From: Anniella stebbinsi
Lineage: Eukaryota > Chordata > Lepidosauria > Squamata > Anniellidae
Reading direction: 5' to 3'
DNA: 64,000 bases
NCBI GenBank assembly: GCA_029215795.1
Contig: JARDYH010000004.1
Coordinates: 33,360,001 to 33,424,000, forward strand
The position numbers and the translations under genes were made by a program. The first letter of the stretch is position 1, and every line of letters begins with the position of its first letter. The notes beneath the pieces are model-generated. The model was given only the letters and a program-made list of their open reading frames with translations, was not told the origin of the DNA and did no database searches. Below are positions 23,991 to 36,340 of this stretch, in pieces.

Positions 23991-24289
23991 TCTGCAAGTG
24001 TGATCATTTGCAAATATGTGGTAAAATCTTATGTTTAATCACTCGAAGAAAGAAAGGTGTAGCCAATGATTCTGATAGGCCCCAGATAGGAGTACTTCAC
24101 TGAATTTAAGGATCCATCATTCTGCATGAGCCCCCATTCCATATCCCTTTATTCTTGTAGATCTGTTTCCTCGCCATTTTTCTATAAGTCCCAACACTTG
24201 TTTCCATGGAGAGAGCTCAAAGGAAACCTAAAGCTGCTCATAATTTTTTTTTCTAAATGGAAAACTGATTATTGCATTATGTTGACATG

Positions 24290-24518
24290 GGCCTCATCTG
24301 CACCAAGCAGGATTTTTCACTATGAAAGCAGTATATAAAAGGCAGGAGCCACACCAAGCAGGATATAGCAGTATGAAAGCAGTATATGGTATGTGTCAAT
24401 GGTCCCTAACAGTTTGCACTTCAATACCGCTATAAAGCAGTAGTGTGGCTCCTGCCTTTTATACATCACTTTCATACCACTTTCATAGTTAAATATCCTG
24501 CTTGGTGTAGATAAGGCC
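24290..24518. mobile_element. Foldback element, family F2, copy 2
   Basis: 229 bp, ends GGCCTCATCTGCACC and GGTGTAGATAAGGCC. The arms pair over GCACCAAGCAGGAT, CACTATGAAAGCAGTATATA and AAAGGCAGGAGCCACAC. It lacks the internal L2 of copy 1 and so shows the family's native length. No convincing target-site duplication. Confidence 0.7.
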
Positions 24519-24624
24519 TTGGTCAGAGAGAGAAAGAGGGCAAGAAAATATACATACACATACACACCATTGGGTTGGTTCAGTTTGGGTTGGATGTCTA
24601 GGATGTAAACCTGAAGAGCATTAA

Positions 24625-24980
24625 AAGAGCTGGTGTAGCATAGTGGCTAAGAATATGATTGTTTGGAAACAATAATTGTGTAAAAATCAGCAAGACTCCA
24701 TTCCAAGTAAAAATATTTTGGATCAAGATCATGGAGACTGATCCTCCCACCCCATTTTAAAAGAAGTCTCTTCTATCAGGTTTGAACCAATTTAACGCAA
24801 CAGCATGAAGGACAGTAAGCAGCAGTATCTATTTTTGCTAATCCCTCCAATCCCTGGCATCTCCTGGTAAGTCTTATGGGGAAAAAACCCTTGGAGAGGC
24901 ACTTCCAGTTATTGTGTAGACAATATGGACCAATGGTGTGAATCAATATAAGGCAGCCTCCTATGTTCCCCCCAAAACCA
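24625..24980 (+). mobile_element. tRNA-derived SINE (second type), + orientation
   Basis: The head reads GAGCTGGTGTAGCATAGTGG and CTAAGAATATG, a tRNA-like A box. The 3' end reads TGTAGACAATATGGACCAAT, then GAATCAATATAAGGCAGCCT, the complement of the tail at 20008 and 62965. The middle (24720-24880) is diverged. A B box is not clear. Confidence 0.55.
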
Positions 24981-25536
24981 TATGACTACTATGGCTACGT
25001 ATGGGAATGTAGCAAATGAAAGACAGCTCGCAACCTTGAGTCTGACTTTTCTTTCTTCTCCCCAAAGCTATAACTTTTATAATTAACTTTCATCACTTCT
25101 CACTGGCTTTTCAGCATATGACATGGATGAATGCCTATTCTGAAACACTTCATAGAAAAGGGAATACAAGGAAAGAAGTATATGAGGCAAGAACACAGAT
25201 ATCCTTGATTTAAGTAGATTTATTGTAAAGTTTTCAGGAATTGATGGACAGGGAACATTCCCAGTGCAGTGTTCAGTGACAGGTTGTGGCACTTTCAGCT
25301 TCCTTGCTTCTATCTCCCTCCAGGTCTCACACTAATTTATATGTGACATCAGCCATAGATGAAGAATTTATATCTAAATTTACATGTGCCTTCCCGTCAA
25401 TCAGCACATGTGTGTGCAGAATTAGCCTTATCTGGGCTGATCATACATAAACTGGTCTTAGGGGTGCATGTGTATGCTAAGTATCAAGGATTTGGAGATA
25501 AAATAGAGTAATTATTAGCTATTGTACTGAAGTATG

Positions 25537-26110
25537 CATAATAATAACAATAATAATAATAATAATAAATATTTATTTCTTACCTGCCTTTCCCTCTGGA
25601 TTGAGGCATAGAACAACACTGAATACAAAAATACTATAAAACTGATCAAAAATATATAAAATTAATACGTTATTAAAATAGCAGCCAAGATTTTAAAATT
25701 CAACTTGGTAGGCCTGCTGGAAGAGATCAGTCTTTATGGCTTTCTTAAATTCAGAGAGACTGTTAAGTTGTCAAATCTCCTCCAGCTGGCCATTTCACAG
25801 TCTGGGAGCAGCAGAAGAGAAAGTCCTCTGGGTTGCCAGCCTAGTTTTGGCTGACTGGAGTAAATTCTTCTCAGAGGACCTGAATGTGTAGGGTGGATTG
25901 TACAGGGGAAGGCAATCTTGCAGGTAGCCTGGACCCAAACCATGTAGGGCTTTAAGGGTAATAATCAACACTTTATACTTTGCCCAGAAACTAATTGGGA
26001 GCCAGTGAAGCGATTTTAAAATTGGTGTAATATGGTCACACCTAGGTGTACTGGTGACCAACCTGGCTGCCATATTTTTGCCTGGCTGTGTTTTCTGATC
26101 CATTTTTAGT
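25537..26110 (-). mobile_element. L2-clade LINE, ORF2 C-terminus and 3' end
   Basis: A - strand frame reads AARLVTSTPRCDHITPILKS, then LHWLPISFWAKYKVLIITLK, then ALHGLGPGYLQDCLP and TQRTFSSAAPRL. The left end is the reversed (AAT)n tail at 25537-25567. It belongs to the same subfamily (AAT tail) as 27292, 41290 and 52861. 5' truncated. Confidence 0.85.
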
Positions 26111-26203
26111 AGTTTCTGGAAACGCTACAAAACCCTGCAACACTTATTTGACCAGAGACCATGGCAGGCAAAGGAAAATGTATTCTCCCACCTTCATGTT
26201 ACC

Positions 26204-26222
26204 GGGGGGCGGGGGCGGGGGG
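26204..26222. repeat. G-rich tract
   Basis: Three runs of five or six G separated by single C. A quadruplex-forming pattern is plausible. The rest of 26111-26942 has no recognised element apart from an 11-bp-stem hairpin near 26510-26540 (GTAAGTACATT / AATGTACTTAC). Confidence 0.8.
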
Positions 26223-26942
26223 ATCCTCTATATGCAGATAATATAAAATATAAATATAAAGGCATAAGAGATGTTATATATTTTTAATGTTGATTGCCCA
26301 TAGTGTGCTGATGCTTGAGTGCTGATGTCTGAAAAGTGTGTGGCACAAATGCAGAAATTGGCAGCAAAACATTTAAGTGCAAGAGATCCGCCCTATGCAG
26401 GTGTTCAGCCTGCACAAACAAGGGTTAAAATGTGGGAGCATGGGGGGCATGCACACATTGGATCCTCTGAAAATCTTTGTACATTTAGTGCTCAGGTTTG
26501 TAAGAGGGCTGTAAGTACATTTGGCTGAATGTACTTACAAGCCTCGTGGCAAATGGGAACTCTGCTTTATCAGGACTGCTGATTGCAAGGAGACTTGTAC
26601 CTGTGTTCAGTTGAACACACCTACAACTCCCCTGCAGATCTTTATGTGCAATATATGGAGATATACAGAGGAACTGGACATGCAGGGATAATGGGGCAGG
26701 GTTTGTACTGTCCCCTCACCCCACCACACTTTTCATCCTCACATTTACAGTTTTAATGCTTGCATAGGACTACTATGTTGGCCTTAATGCTTAATGTGTA
26801 ATAAAGTAATACTGTGCTCGTTTGGAATAAATCTAACACAGGTTTATCTTAGGGACAATTTCATTCTTTTCTTTTCAAATTGTAGTTTAGTCTGCATGAC
26901 GGATTCAGCTTCTTTCCCTTTTCTCATATGCCCTTAGTTTGT

Positions 26943-26949
26943 GTGGTGA

Positions 26950-26992
<43 letters not shown>
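26943..26992. repeat. (GT)n(GA)n compound microsatellite
   Basis: About 26 bp of GT repeats run directly into about 22 bp of GA repeats. Confidence 0.95.
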
Positions 26993-26994
<2 letters not shown>

Positions 26995-27291
26995 ATACTG
27001 AGACTTCTACTTGACAATCGTTTTCAACCATTGCCATTATGCACTCACACAATGTGAAAGGTACTGGACTTCCTAACATTTCTTACAGCTTCAAAATGCA
27101 TTCAGCAAGGGAGACAGGGAGGTCTTTCCGTCTAATAATCTGTATAGTATCTTGTGGGGAGCAAACTAAATTAAGAAACATGCTGAGAAGTTTAGCTTTG
27201 AACTGACAATAATCACTTGTACATCATAAGTAGGGGAGGATCCAGGGAAAGATGGTTAATACTCTGAAACGGCCAATGCTGTGCGCCGAAT

Positions 27292-27460
27292 AGCACAGCA
27301 TTGTTTTTAGGATGTTTTAGGATGTTTTAATGCAGTTTTAATAATAATTGTCATGTTTTTAATTAGTTTTATGTATTTTATCATGTTGTTGTTCCCCGCC
27401 TCGATCCAGACGGAGAGGCGGGTAAGAAATAAATTGTTATTATTATTATATTATTATGTG
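27292..27460 (+). mobile_element. L2 LINE 3' end (AAT-tail subfamily)
   Basis: GGATGTTTTAATGCAGTTTT, then GTTGTTCCCCGCCTCGATCC and AGACGGAGAGGCGGGTAAG, almost identical to the 3' end at 53150-53290. An 8-bp perfect stem CCCGCCTC/GAGGCGGG precedes a (TTA)n tail. ORF2 is absent. The flank 27461-28440 is unremarkable. Confidence 0.85.
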
Positions 27461-28449
27461 CAATATTTAAAGGAAGGAGGGTAGAAACTTCGCCAGATGT
27501 TAATATCAACACAGAGGACTATGGGCCAATTCACATGACCATTGCAATAGTGGAAAAAAGATGTAATATGATACACTTGTTTCTCCTTTTCCACGTGGTA
27601 GTCTATTTAAAAATTCCCTACAAAGCAAGATTGCTATTTATTGTGCCAAAACACAGTATTTTCTGGATCCCCCTCCCAGACGTGTTATAATAGTGACCTT
27701 AACACATCACAGCAAGTAGTGCAAAGTTAACATAAAAACATGATTGTTTGCACACTTTATGCTTTGAGCCATCAGTTGAGTACAACATGTTCTTACACCA
27801 GAATAGTCCTCTGATGTACAGTGCAGATACCAAATGCCCAGATACAAATTATATAATTCTTGTTACCTTACTCCACATTATGAACTATGCTTTATAAGGA
27901 ACACATCTTGCACAGTTTGTCAGGAAGCTATTGCTTGTATTTATTCTTGAACCCTGCTGAAACATTTTTTTATATAAGGGTGAATAGCGTCAGTTTTGTA
28001 ATGCCTCCTCTTGTAATTCTCTACAGATACCTTGTTCCATGTGGATTTTTTTTTCTAGAATTCACTTAAACTTTTGCAGTGCTGAATAGGAAAATCAGTA
28101 ACTGGCAAGTGAAAAGATGGATGATGCCAATGTATTTTTCTTGGTTTTTATAGCAGGCTAGAATGGTGACACCTGATATTTTGGGATTTCGTATGAATAA
28201 GTAACAAGAAATTACTTCATACAGATCAGATGTTTGGCCCTTCCTCTTGTTCAGGAACAAAAATGGTAAGCTAGGACTCTGTGAGGTGCATTGCAGAGAA
28301 GCCAGGGGGTTGTTCTAAGCATGTTACTTTAGATTGTAAAGTTTGCCCAAAGCAGAGAAGTTGCATCATTTTGTCAATTCTAATTCCAGTCCTGTATACA
28401 ATGCAGAGGTGTGCATGTATATACTAGAGAGAGGTAAGAATGAGGTGAC

Positions 28450-30110
28450 TTATTAGTTTTTCTTGATCTCTAAGCAACTTTTGATATCATTGACCATGAT
28501 ATTCTCCTGGATCAGATCTGGAGCACTGTTTTAGAGTGGTTCCACACCTTATCTACAGGGTAAACAGTAGTATTAGCTGGTTGGCAATTATGCTGTGAGG
28601 TGCCACAAGTTACTATTTTGTCCCCAGTGCTCTTTAACATATATACAAAAGTCATTGGGTTCAGTCAGTAGGAGTTTTGGGACAAGGTATCAGAAGTATG
28701 CTGGTGAAAATCAGTTCTCTTTCTGCAGTACATCTGAAATAGGAGTGGCTGTGTATGACCTATGCCAATTCTTTGATGCAGTGGTGGGCTGGACGAGCAC
28801 CAATAAGCTGAAACTGAGTCCAAAGAAGATGGAGGCACAAAGTCTGGGAATTACCAAGCACTCCCCCTGAAATAATGAATACACAGTTTGGGGGTGCTCC
28901 TAGATTCATCAAAGATATTGGAACCCCAAGTGACCTGTGTGGCACAGAACACCTTTTACCAGCTTTGGCTGGTAAACTGCATCCATTCATGGACCTCCAT
29001 CTCACCTAATTCCACCCCCCTGGTTTGCCTCCACATTTTTTTACCTCTGAGGGAGAAGCACGTCAAGCTTGATCCCTTTCATCTGATCCCTTTCATCTGA
29101 ATAGCTGCTCTTTCATTCCTTCCCTCATTAGCTCTTCTGCGCCACTCCACTCCACTCCACCCCTCCCCTTCTCCTTCTCCCTCCAGTCAGGTCCTGTCAG
29201 ATGAATACTTCAACCAGACCACCTTTCTGCCAGGCAAAAATGGAACGACCCTTTAGTTTGTCTCTTTGGGGGCATTGAGGGAGTACAATCCTGTCTCTGC
29301 AGAGATTTAAGTGTTGTATGATTTTAAAAAACACTTTCAAGCCTGGGATGCAAAGTTTGAGTTTTATATTGAGGCTTGGAGCCAACTGCTGGGAGAGATT
29401 GCTTTTCCCTGCCAGGATCTGATGCAAGCCCCCAGTTCTTTTGAAACGACACTGAGGTTTAGGGCACATAAAATCCACTTAGGGAAAATAATCCAGACTC
29501 TAGGAAAAGCTGGAGAAGAAGCGGGGTATCAGCAGGATAGGCATGGCATCATGTGAGGACCGTTATGCGAATCCGCACACCAGACATGGCGAGAGTGCAC
29601 TAAATCGCTGGTGTGATGGAGCTCATGGTCAGGCATAGGTTAACCACTGGGATTTGTGTATTGGTAAGTGCTCTCTGGGTGGGGCTTCCCTTGAGGCTAG
29701 TTTTCAAGCTGCAGCTAATTTGGAAGCTGCAGAATACTGCACAAAGGCTATTGATTGGAGTGCCTTGCTGTGTACATATAACATCTGTGCAAAAAGAACT
29801 CTGCACTGCACTAGTTGCCAGTTTGTTACTGAGCTAGGTTCAAGGTATTACTATTGACATGTAAAGCCCCAAACAGCTTTGAATCAATAACTCAGAACAA
29901 CTTTGACCTGGAAGAGCATCTTCCCCTATATAAAGATCTGTTAGATTACTATGATTTCAGGGCAGCCCTTGTTATTTATGTCAGTTCCTTGAAACATGCA
30001 AACCAAAGCCTCTAGTTCAAAACATCCATGAAACTGCTGCTCAGTCTAGTCTGCAGTTGTAGACAGCAGCAGGTGAAGACTTTCATGCTTACCCAATCCC
30101 ACCTAGAGAG
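28450..30110 (+). mobile_element. L2-clade LINE, decayed reverse transcriptase to C-terminus, interrupted
   Basis: The + strand shows an RT motif A (ATFDIIDHDILLDQI, 28470-28520), then SFGTRYQKYAGENQFSF where YADDTQL is expected, so the catalytic aspartates are gone. GWTSTNKLKLSPKK follows. After unrelated sequence at about 29030-29590, the C-terminal part resumes (LIWKLQNTAQRLLIGVPCCV near 29720). Many stops. The inserted 560 bp contains CCACT-rich and CTTTCATCTGATC tandem bits and is unclassified. Confidence 0.65.
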
Positions 30111-31077
30111 CAGTCTCCTATGACTCAAATTACATGCAATGCTCATAGACCCATAATCAGTCTCGTGCCATTGTTAGAGATTTTTTAAAAAGTGAAATAC
30201 ATATCCCAATCTGTTTCCTCACCCTTTTGGTAGGGAAAACATACAGGAACCCCTGCAGGTTGGAAGCAGCTGGGCAGGGGGTGGGGGGATATTTTTTTTC
30301 TCCTTTTTCCTTTAAAAGGCCTTCAGAAAAAGGTTAAACACCCCTTTCCTCAGATCTCGAGTTTCACTTGAAAAAAACAACAAAGGTCACTTACTCATTT
30401 CTCTGTGTAGTTTGACCTCAGTGCATTGATACTCCTAGTCTAACATAATTATTCCCATCCTATGTGCCTTAAAAACTGAGCCAACATATTCATTTATATG
30501 ATTTCTTTAACATATTTATATACTTCCTTATATCAGAAGATTTCAAGGTAGTATCCACTACTGTATGACCATTGATCCCATCTATATGGAGAACTATATA
30601 ATCCCAAAGGAGAGTATAAAGGTGAAACATGATTTCAGGATTTACTGATAAAGACTGAACTCTAACTGCTGGAGAAAGTGACTCCCTGAGGTTTCACTAC
30701 TCCTGAGAATGCACTGTCTCATTCCTAAGTCCTATCTAACCGAGCAGCCGGTAGAGCAGGAGACGGTGCTCAGAGGCAAGAGTAATTGGGCTATCCCACA
30801 GTTGCAAGGAGGTTATCTGCTCATTCTTCTGGGAGCTGACCAAGAATACTCTGTCAGCGTCATTTGAGTGTAAGGGGATCATCAGATGAACATTTTACAA
30901 CAGACTCGTTACTGGGCATTCACGGATTTTTGTGGGTCCTATTCACGGCGCCATCCACCTCTCATGTGTTTCCCACTCTTTCTGGCCTACTTCTCATGAC
31001 AAATCCCTCCCTCCAGTAAGTCCAATTTAAATTTTTAGAAACGGAACTTGCCGCCATGAACCATGAAGTCACTGTTT

Positions 31078-31262
31078 TATTTATTTATTTATTTATTTAA
31101 AACATTTATTAGCTGCCTTTCATGGCAGAAGACCTCCCAAGGCGACTTACAGCCACACATGAAACAGTACAAATATTAAAAGCAATACAAACATAGAGAG
31201 TAAAATATCAATTAAAACCAATAAAAGCTAACATTAAAAACTAACAATAAAAGTAACAATGT
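31078..31262 (-). mobile_element. L2-like LINE 3' end
   Basis: (TTTA)n from 31078, then AACATTTATTAGCTGCCTTT and CCCAAGGCGACTTACAGCCA, the reversed 3' end layout of an L2-type element. The flank 30111-31077 has nothing recognised. Confidence 0.6.
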
Positions 31263-31374
31263 TTACTTCCTCTTTCTCCTCCGAGAGAAAGAGGAAGTAT
31301 TATATGACAGAAGTGGGGGCGGAGAAGCAACGGTAGGGAACCATGATCCTCCCCGTCTGATGAAGCTCTAAGAG

Positions 31375-31694
31375 TAGGCTGACCATCTGAAAAGGAGGAC
31401 AGGGCTCCTGTAACTTTAACTGTTGTAGAGAAAAGGGAATTTCAGCCAGTGTCATTTGTAGGCAATTAGTTCCTGCTGAAATTCCCTCTTCATCACAACT
31501 GTTAAAGTTGCAGGGGCCCTGCCTTCTTTTGTATATGGTCACTCTAGTATAGTGCCTGCAACTTTAACTGTAGTGATGAAGAGGGAATTTCACCAGGAAC
31601 TAATTGCATACAAATGACACTGGCTGAAATTCCCTTTTCTCTACAACTGTTAAAGTTACAGGAGCCCTGTCCTCCTTTTCAGATGGTCAGCCTA
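31375..31694. mobile_element. 320-bp palindromic hAT-like element, family F3
   Basis: The left arm 31375-31512 and right arm 31556-31694 are near-perfect reverse complements around a 43-bp centre. The termini are TAGGCTGACCATCTGAAAAG and CTTTTCAGATGGTCAGCCTA. The flanking 8-mers TCTAAGAG (31367-31374 and 31695-31702) are identical, an 8-bp duplication as made by hAT transposases. The centre ends TATATGGTCACTCTA, a second copy of the family terminus. The element therefore looks like a complete unit joined head-to-head with an opposed second copy. Confidence 0.85.
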
Positions 31695-33161
31695 TCTAAG
31701 AGTATGAGAAGGAAAAGCGGATATTTGTGATGGAGAATATCCATTGTTGCCTTTATTATGAAATATTGCTGACTGTGAGTGAGTCAAGAGGTGTCAGCTT
31801 AGGCAGCAGGTCACAAAAGAGAAGAATACGTCCTCAGAAGGAAAAATAAGTTTATTCGCAAGGAGCCAATGCATTTCAATAATAAAATACAAGTGAGACA
31901 AACACATACAGTAAAACATTTTCAAAATAGGTTAAACAAACACTAGCCATTTGTTAGAGGGACCCACTGATAGCACAATGGGAAATCAGTGCTAGTTTCC
32001 TGTTGCACTTGCAATGGATCCTGTTGTCACAAGAGAAAGAGCGGAGGCTCAACAATGATATTGGATATTGCCCTTTATATGTTGCGACGAAATGCAAATC
32101 AATGACTTTCAGGTGAATTGAATTAAGACTTATATTTTCTTTGGGAAAGAGACATTAATGTGTGACACATGGGCTAATGTCAGATAGCCAGAGTTCAGTT
32201 AACTGCATTTAGGATAGGCTTGTTAATTTTCTCCTATGATTCATAGGTCTTCAGTTCCTGTTATCTCAAGCGTTTAAAGGCAAGAGAGTCCTTTACACTG
32301 CCTCCGAGCTCTGCACATTACTTTTGGCCAATTAGCATTTTATTTCTCGATTTGCAGAAAAGGTTGCAAATTTAGTTAGTCAACAAATGCTTCTCCTGTT
32401 CTTTAAAGAAAGCCTTAGGGGGAGCTGTTTTCATTTAGGTTAAAATTAGATTCAGTGTTTTTAATAAGGTCAGCTTGAATATTGTAATGGTGTATTTTAA
32501 TACAAGGTGCTTTCCTACAAACTGATAAATGAAGCCGCCAAGCGCCTCATTAAAATTATATCACTTTCATGGAGCACTTTGCGGGTGGAGATGAAATGAA
32601 AAATCATTTAAGATATATATTAAACAACATTGTTATTTGTTTTCCAGCGTATTTTCTTTTTCTTGAAATGGACGAACTCAGAACAGTAATTTAAAAAATC
32701 TTGAGGTCTTCTGGACAGATTTTGGTGGTTATTGGATTGCACTCAACCAGACATAATTTGCTGCAAGTTTATCTTACATTGTGTGTATTTATAGCTTCAT
32801 ATTGGACAAAATGTTTGGAAAGCTGCTGCTTAATATGTTAGCTGGAGGCTTGAGGGTATAAAAGAATATTTCTTCACACTCAAGGAATCTTGACTTTAAT
32901 AACTGTTTTGGATCCCAAAATGAACGTGTTTTTTCAGCAGACAATTGTTACATGTAAAATTTAACAGACCTTTAGGTCTATGGCTCACGTTGCAGGCTGG
33001 TTCATTACATGCAATGGTGGGCAGTGCTGAGTTGAAACACAGAGCCGCATTTTGTGAACTTCTTATCATTCCATTTTTTTTTTCAGGTGGGCATGCAAAG
33101 GTGGGTGGGTGTTTGTGTCACCATCCCCCAACTTTAGCACTCCTCAGCAAGGCTACATGCT

Positions 33162-33192
33162 TAGGGTGACCATATGAAAAGGAGGACAACAT
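33162..33192. mobile_element. Family F3 terminus, fragment
   Basis: TAGGGTGACCATATGAAAAG and GAGGACA match the F3 terminus at 31375. The rest of the element is not recognisable. Flanking 31703-33161 and 33193-34020 contain no other named repeat. 32280-32700 is discussed as a possible conserved non-coding stretch. Confidence 0.55.
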
Positions 33193-34021
33193 GTTCCCTT
33201 TTAATACTCCTCTACCTAGCAGCATTTTAGTGTGTTCTCATCCCTAATTGGTTGGTTCATTCACTGCTATTTTTTTAATGATTGTCTTCCAAGAACAGTG
33301 AAGTCTTGTGTAGGAGAGGAGTTTGAAAGGCTAACATATCCAAATCTGAAAATTTCTTTGTTGAGAAATTTTCTGGATGAATTATCATCAGGGTCTGAAA
33401 CACATTGGAATAAAATTAATATTTTCTCTCATCCACCCAATTGTTTTTCTATTCTTGGTACATAGACTGTAAGCCATGAAGATGCAAGCAGTGAGACTTC
33501 TTTTGTTCTGATAAGGCTGAACAGATAAACCCCATTCCATTCCATTCTTGTTCCATGGACTGGCTGTGGCCTACATTCTGCTCTGATTTCTTCTTAGTCT
33601 AAGATGGAGATTTTCTTAAATCTCCTGGACCAGAAAAAAAGCACACATGAATGAATATAATGTATTAAAAGCCATGGCCAAATGATTATATGAAACAGTC
33701 CATACAGAGCCTGAAAATAAAAATAAAAATGGAAGAACAGTAGATAGCTCATGCATGTATCAGTGCTACCCTGCAAAGAAAAGCAGGTAATTTGGAATCC
33801 CCAAATGAAAAGAATTTCATAAGCATCCTTAGTTCTACAATGCATTTGGCAAAATGTTGGGACTAAATAATGTTTTAACAGACATAGATAAGTTGTAAAG
33901 TTCTATATGTCCTTTTGTGATAGTACAGTACATTTTGTTGTGTTTAATTATCTGGGCTATTGTATTATGTTTAACTACATCACTTGTGTGTGATGATAAT
34001 AAACCAAGGCATTATAATTCC

Positions 34022-34070
34022 TAAATAAATAAATAAATAAATATAAAAATAAATTAATAACACACTTGAT
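34022..34070. repeat. (AAAT)n-type tract
   Basis: AAAT units with interruptions, preceded by GATAATAAACC. Probably the tail of an otherwise unrecognisable LINE or SINE. Confidence 0.7.
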
Positions 34071-34253
34071 TACAGGCTAGTCTGCCATTGCTTACATTCT
34101 GTTTTGTTCCTTGCTCACTTACCCCTTTGCTCCTTGTTGTGTTTGATAAACATTCCTAGTTGTAGACACAACCTACTTACCTTCAAAGTACTTACCAGCT
34201 TCTTTTCTGGGCCCAATTAAAAGTGCTAGTTTTGACACTGAAATCCATAAACT

Positions 34254-34380
34254 AGCCTTACCCAACCTGGTGCCCTCTAGATGTTTTGAACTTCATCTCC
34301 CATCAGCCCCAGCTTGCCTGGTCCAGAATACTGGAGGTTATCCTTCAAAACATTTGCAGGACACCAAATTAGGGAAGGCT
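34254..34380. mobile_element. Palindromic repeat family F5, copy 3
   Basis: The left end AGCCTTACCCAACCTGGTGC pairs with the right end ACACCAAATTAGGGAAGGCT, and CTAGATGTTTTGAA pairs with TTCAAAACATTTGCAG. Between them lies CATCTCCCATCAGCCCCAGC. MITE-like. Confidence 0.65.
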
Positions 34381-34384
34381 CCCC

Positions 34385-34770
34385 TAACTGGCCTGGATCC
34401 TGATTATACGAGGGAATATCTCCTCCCTTATGAACCCTCCTTGAGTCATAATTTGCAAGCAAGGTGCTGCTTCAGATTCCATCTAACATGGAACCTTCAA
34501 CTAGCATATCATGAGAGACCAGGCCTTTTCCATTGTGGTTCCAGTGCTTTGAAATGACTGCCCTTGAGATATTTGTATGGGTTCCTCACTGCTGTCTTTT
34601 CAAGTGCAGGTCCAAACCTTTACTACCTCAAGCAGATCTGAATTGATGGGCTGATTAATTTTGCGCTGCTGTTTTTCTGTCCAATTAGTTTTAGTTGTTT
34701 TCATTAGTTTAAAGGGTTTTAAACTTTTTATCTTTGTACACCCCTTTTTACGAAAAGTGCATATAGAGTT
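34385..34770 (+). mobile_element. L2-clade LINE, ORF2 C-terminal fragment
   Basis: The + strand reads YEPSLSHNLQARCCFRFHLT, then ERPGLFHCGSSALK and a stop, equivalent to the ERAF...LWN region of L2. TTTAGTTGTTTTCATTAGTT-type 3' UTR follows. It is decayed and has no clear tail. Confidence 0.55.
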
Positions 34771-35474
34771 CTTTTTAAAATAAACAAATACAACAGAAAA
34801 AAAGGAATTTTCTCTATCTTTGGGTTCCAGTATATCATCTGTACTTTAAACTGATTTCCCTTGAATTTCCATTTGAGAAACCGGATGTCTGGATATTTGG
34901 AGAATAAGGATTTCACACATTTTCTTTTGTCCGCAGTGGTTTTCCCCAAAAAGTTACATATCCTAGCTGGGGGTATTGATATATGCAAACCCATTGAAGG
35001 CTTTGCTTAAAGCATACTGGAGAGTGGCTATTAATTATTCTGATTGTGGCTAGGATTTTGAAAATGCTTAAATCCTATCTCCAGAAGCCGTTTTTAGGAG
35101 CTTAAACCACTTACTGCAGAATAATCCCATAATTGGGTCTGAAAGCCCTCAAGCCATGATGAAGTCATTTGAACTTAACCCAGAAAAGCCAGAGGTAGCA
35201 CTGTGGAGAGCAGTTGAAGAGTTGCAGTGAAAATCTCTACAATGGGGGGTGGGAAGGGTTAGGCTTTCAAGTTAAAAGTGTCATAATATACAATATTCTA
35301 TCGCGTGTACATTGCCTCAAATGAAATATGACCATGTTCTGCCTTTAAAGAGTTGGCAGTTGAAACTGACATGATGAAATAGATGAAAAAGTACTGCATG
35401 ATTTAGAAACAAGTCTGAATATTCTAAAATCCAAAGGAAGTTTGGACTATCAAAATCAACTTAATACTATAAAG

Positions 35475-35827
35475 TAGGGATTCAGATGAAATTTCTGTGA
35501 ATCTGCCCTGCGGATTCCACAGCAGACCGGCTTTTTCCAAGTCACCTGGATTCCACAGATTTGCGGACCAGTTTTTCAGGTTTGGGAGGGATTAATGCTA
35601 ATTTGCAAATGTACTAATCCATGTTAGTTAATACACATTAGCGCTAATGCAGATTAGTGCATTTGTGCTAATGCAAATTGATGCTAATGCGAATTAATGT
35701 GAGTGGAACAAAATTCTGGTTAAAAAAAGTGGCCTGATTCCATCCATGAGCAGATGATGGAAGGAAAGAGGCCTGACAATCTAGGAAACACAGATGGAAG
35801 GGATTTAATGAAATCTGTATGTCTCTA
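35475..35827. mobile_element. hAT-like non-autonomous element with 8-bp duplication
   Basis: 353 bp, left end TAGGGATTCAG, right end TGTATGTCTCTA. The flanking 8-mers CTATAAAG (35467-35474) and CCATAAAG (35828-35835) match at 7 of 8. The interior has CTGCGGATTCCACAGCAGAC, also present in the copy at 45829, and a 100-bp block of GCTAATG/CATTAGC-type words (35590-35700). Confidence 0.7.
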
Positions 35828-36021
35828 CCATAAAGCAATCTGTATTTTACTGATTTTGTTTCTCAACAAAAACTGGCATATTTCACTTACTGCACAATCC
35901 CATACATGTTTACGCAAATGTGGGCTACATGGAGTTCAATGGAACTTCCTCACAGGTAAGTAGCTATGGGAGTTTAGCTCACAGTGCTTTTGACCCTCTT
36001 GCCTGATGTTTGCTGTGCAGT

Positions 36022-36340
36022 TATTTATTTCATATATTTATATCCTGCTTCTCCAGAGGGTTTTCCAGAGCAGCTAACAAATCAAAAGGATTAAAAGTAC
36101 CCAACGAAAATCAACAAACACATTAATAAGCAGAACATCAAAAAGGATAATAACTGACCAGACAAAATCAGGACCAGACAGAATGAAACCCATTATTAAA
36201 ACAGTATCTAAAAATCCTGGACAAATAATAAAAAAGTATTCTCTTAGTGCCAACAAGATAAGAGTAATTGTCATGTGAAAATCCCTGTGGAAGAGATCAC
36301 CATCACTGAAAAGACCCTGGATGTAACTGTTCATTCTGGA
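36022..36340 (-). mobile_element. L2-like LINE 3' region
   Basis: TTATTTATTTCATATATTTA, then TCCTGCTTCTCCAGAGGGTT and GCAGCTAACAAATC, the reversed 3' end layout. Sequence to 36340 is A-rich, as expected of a reversed 3' UTR. The flank 36341-37592 holds only a G10 run near 36992 and an (AAT)n tract at 37376-37395. Confidence 0.5.
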
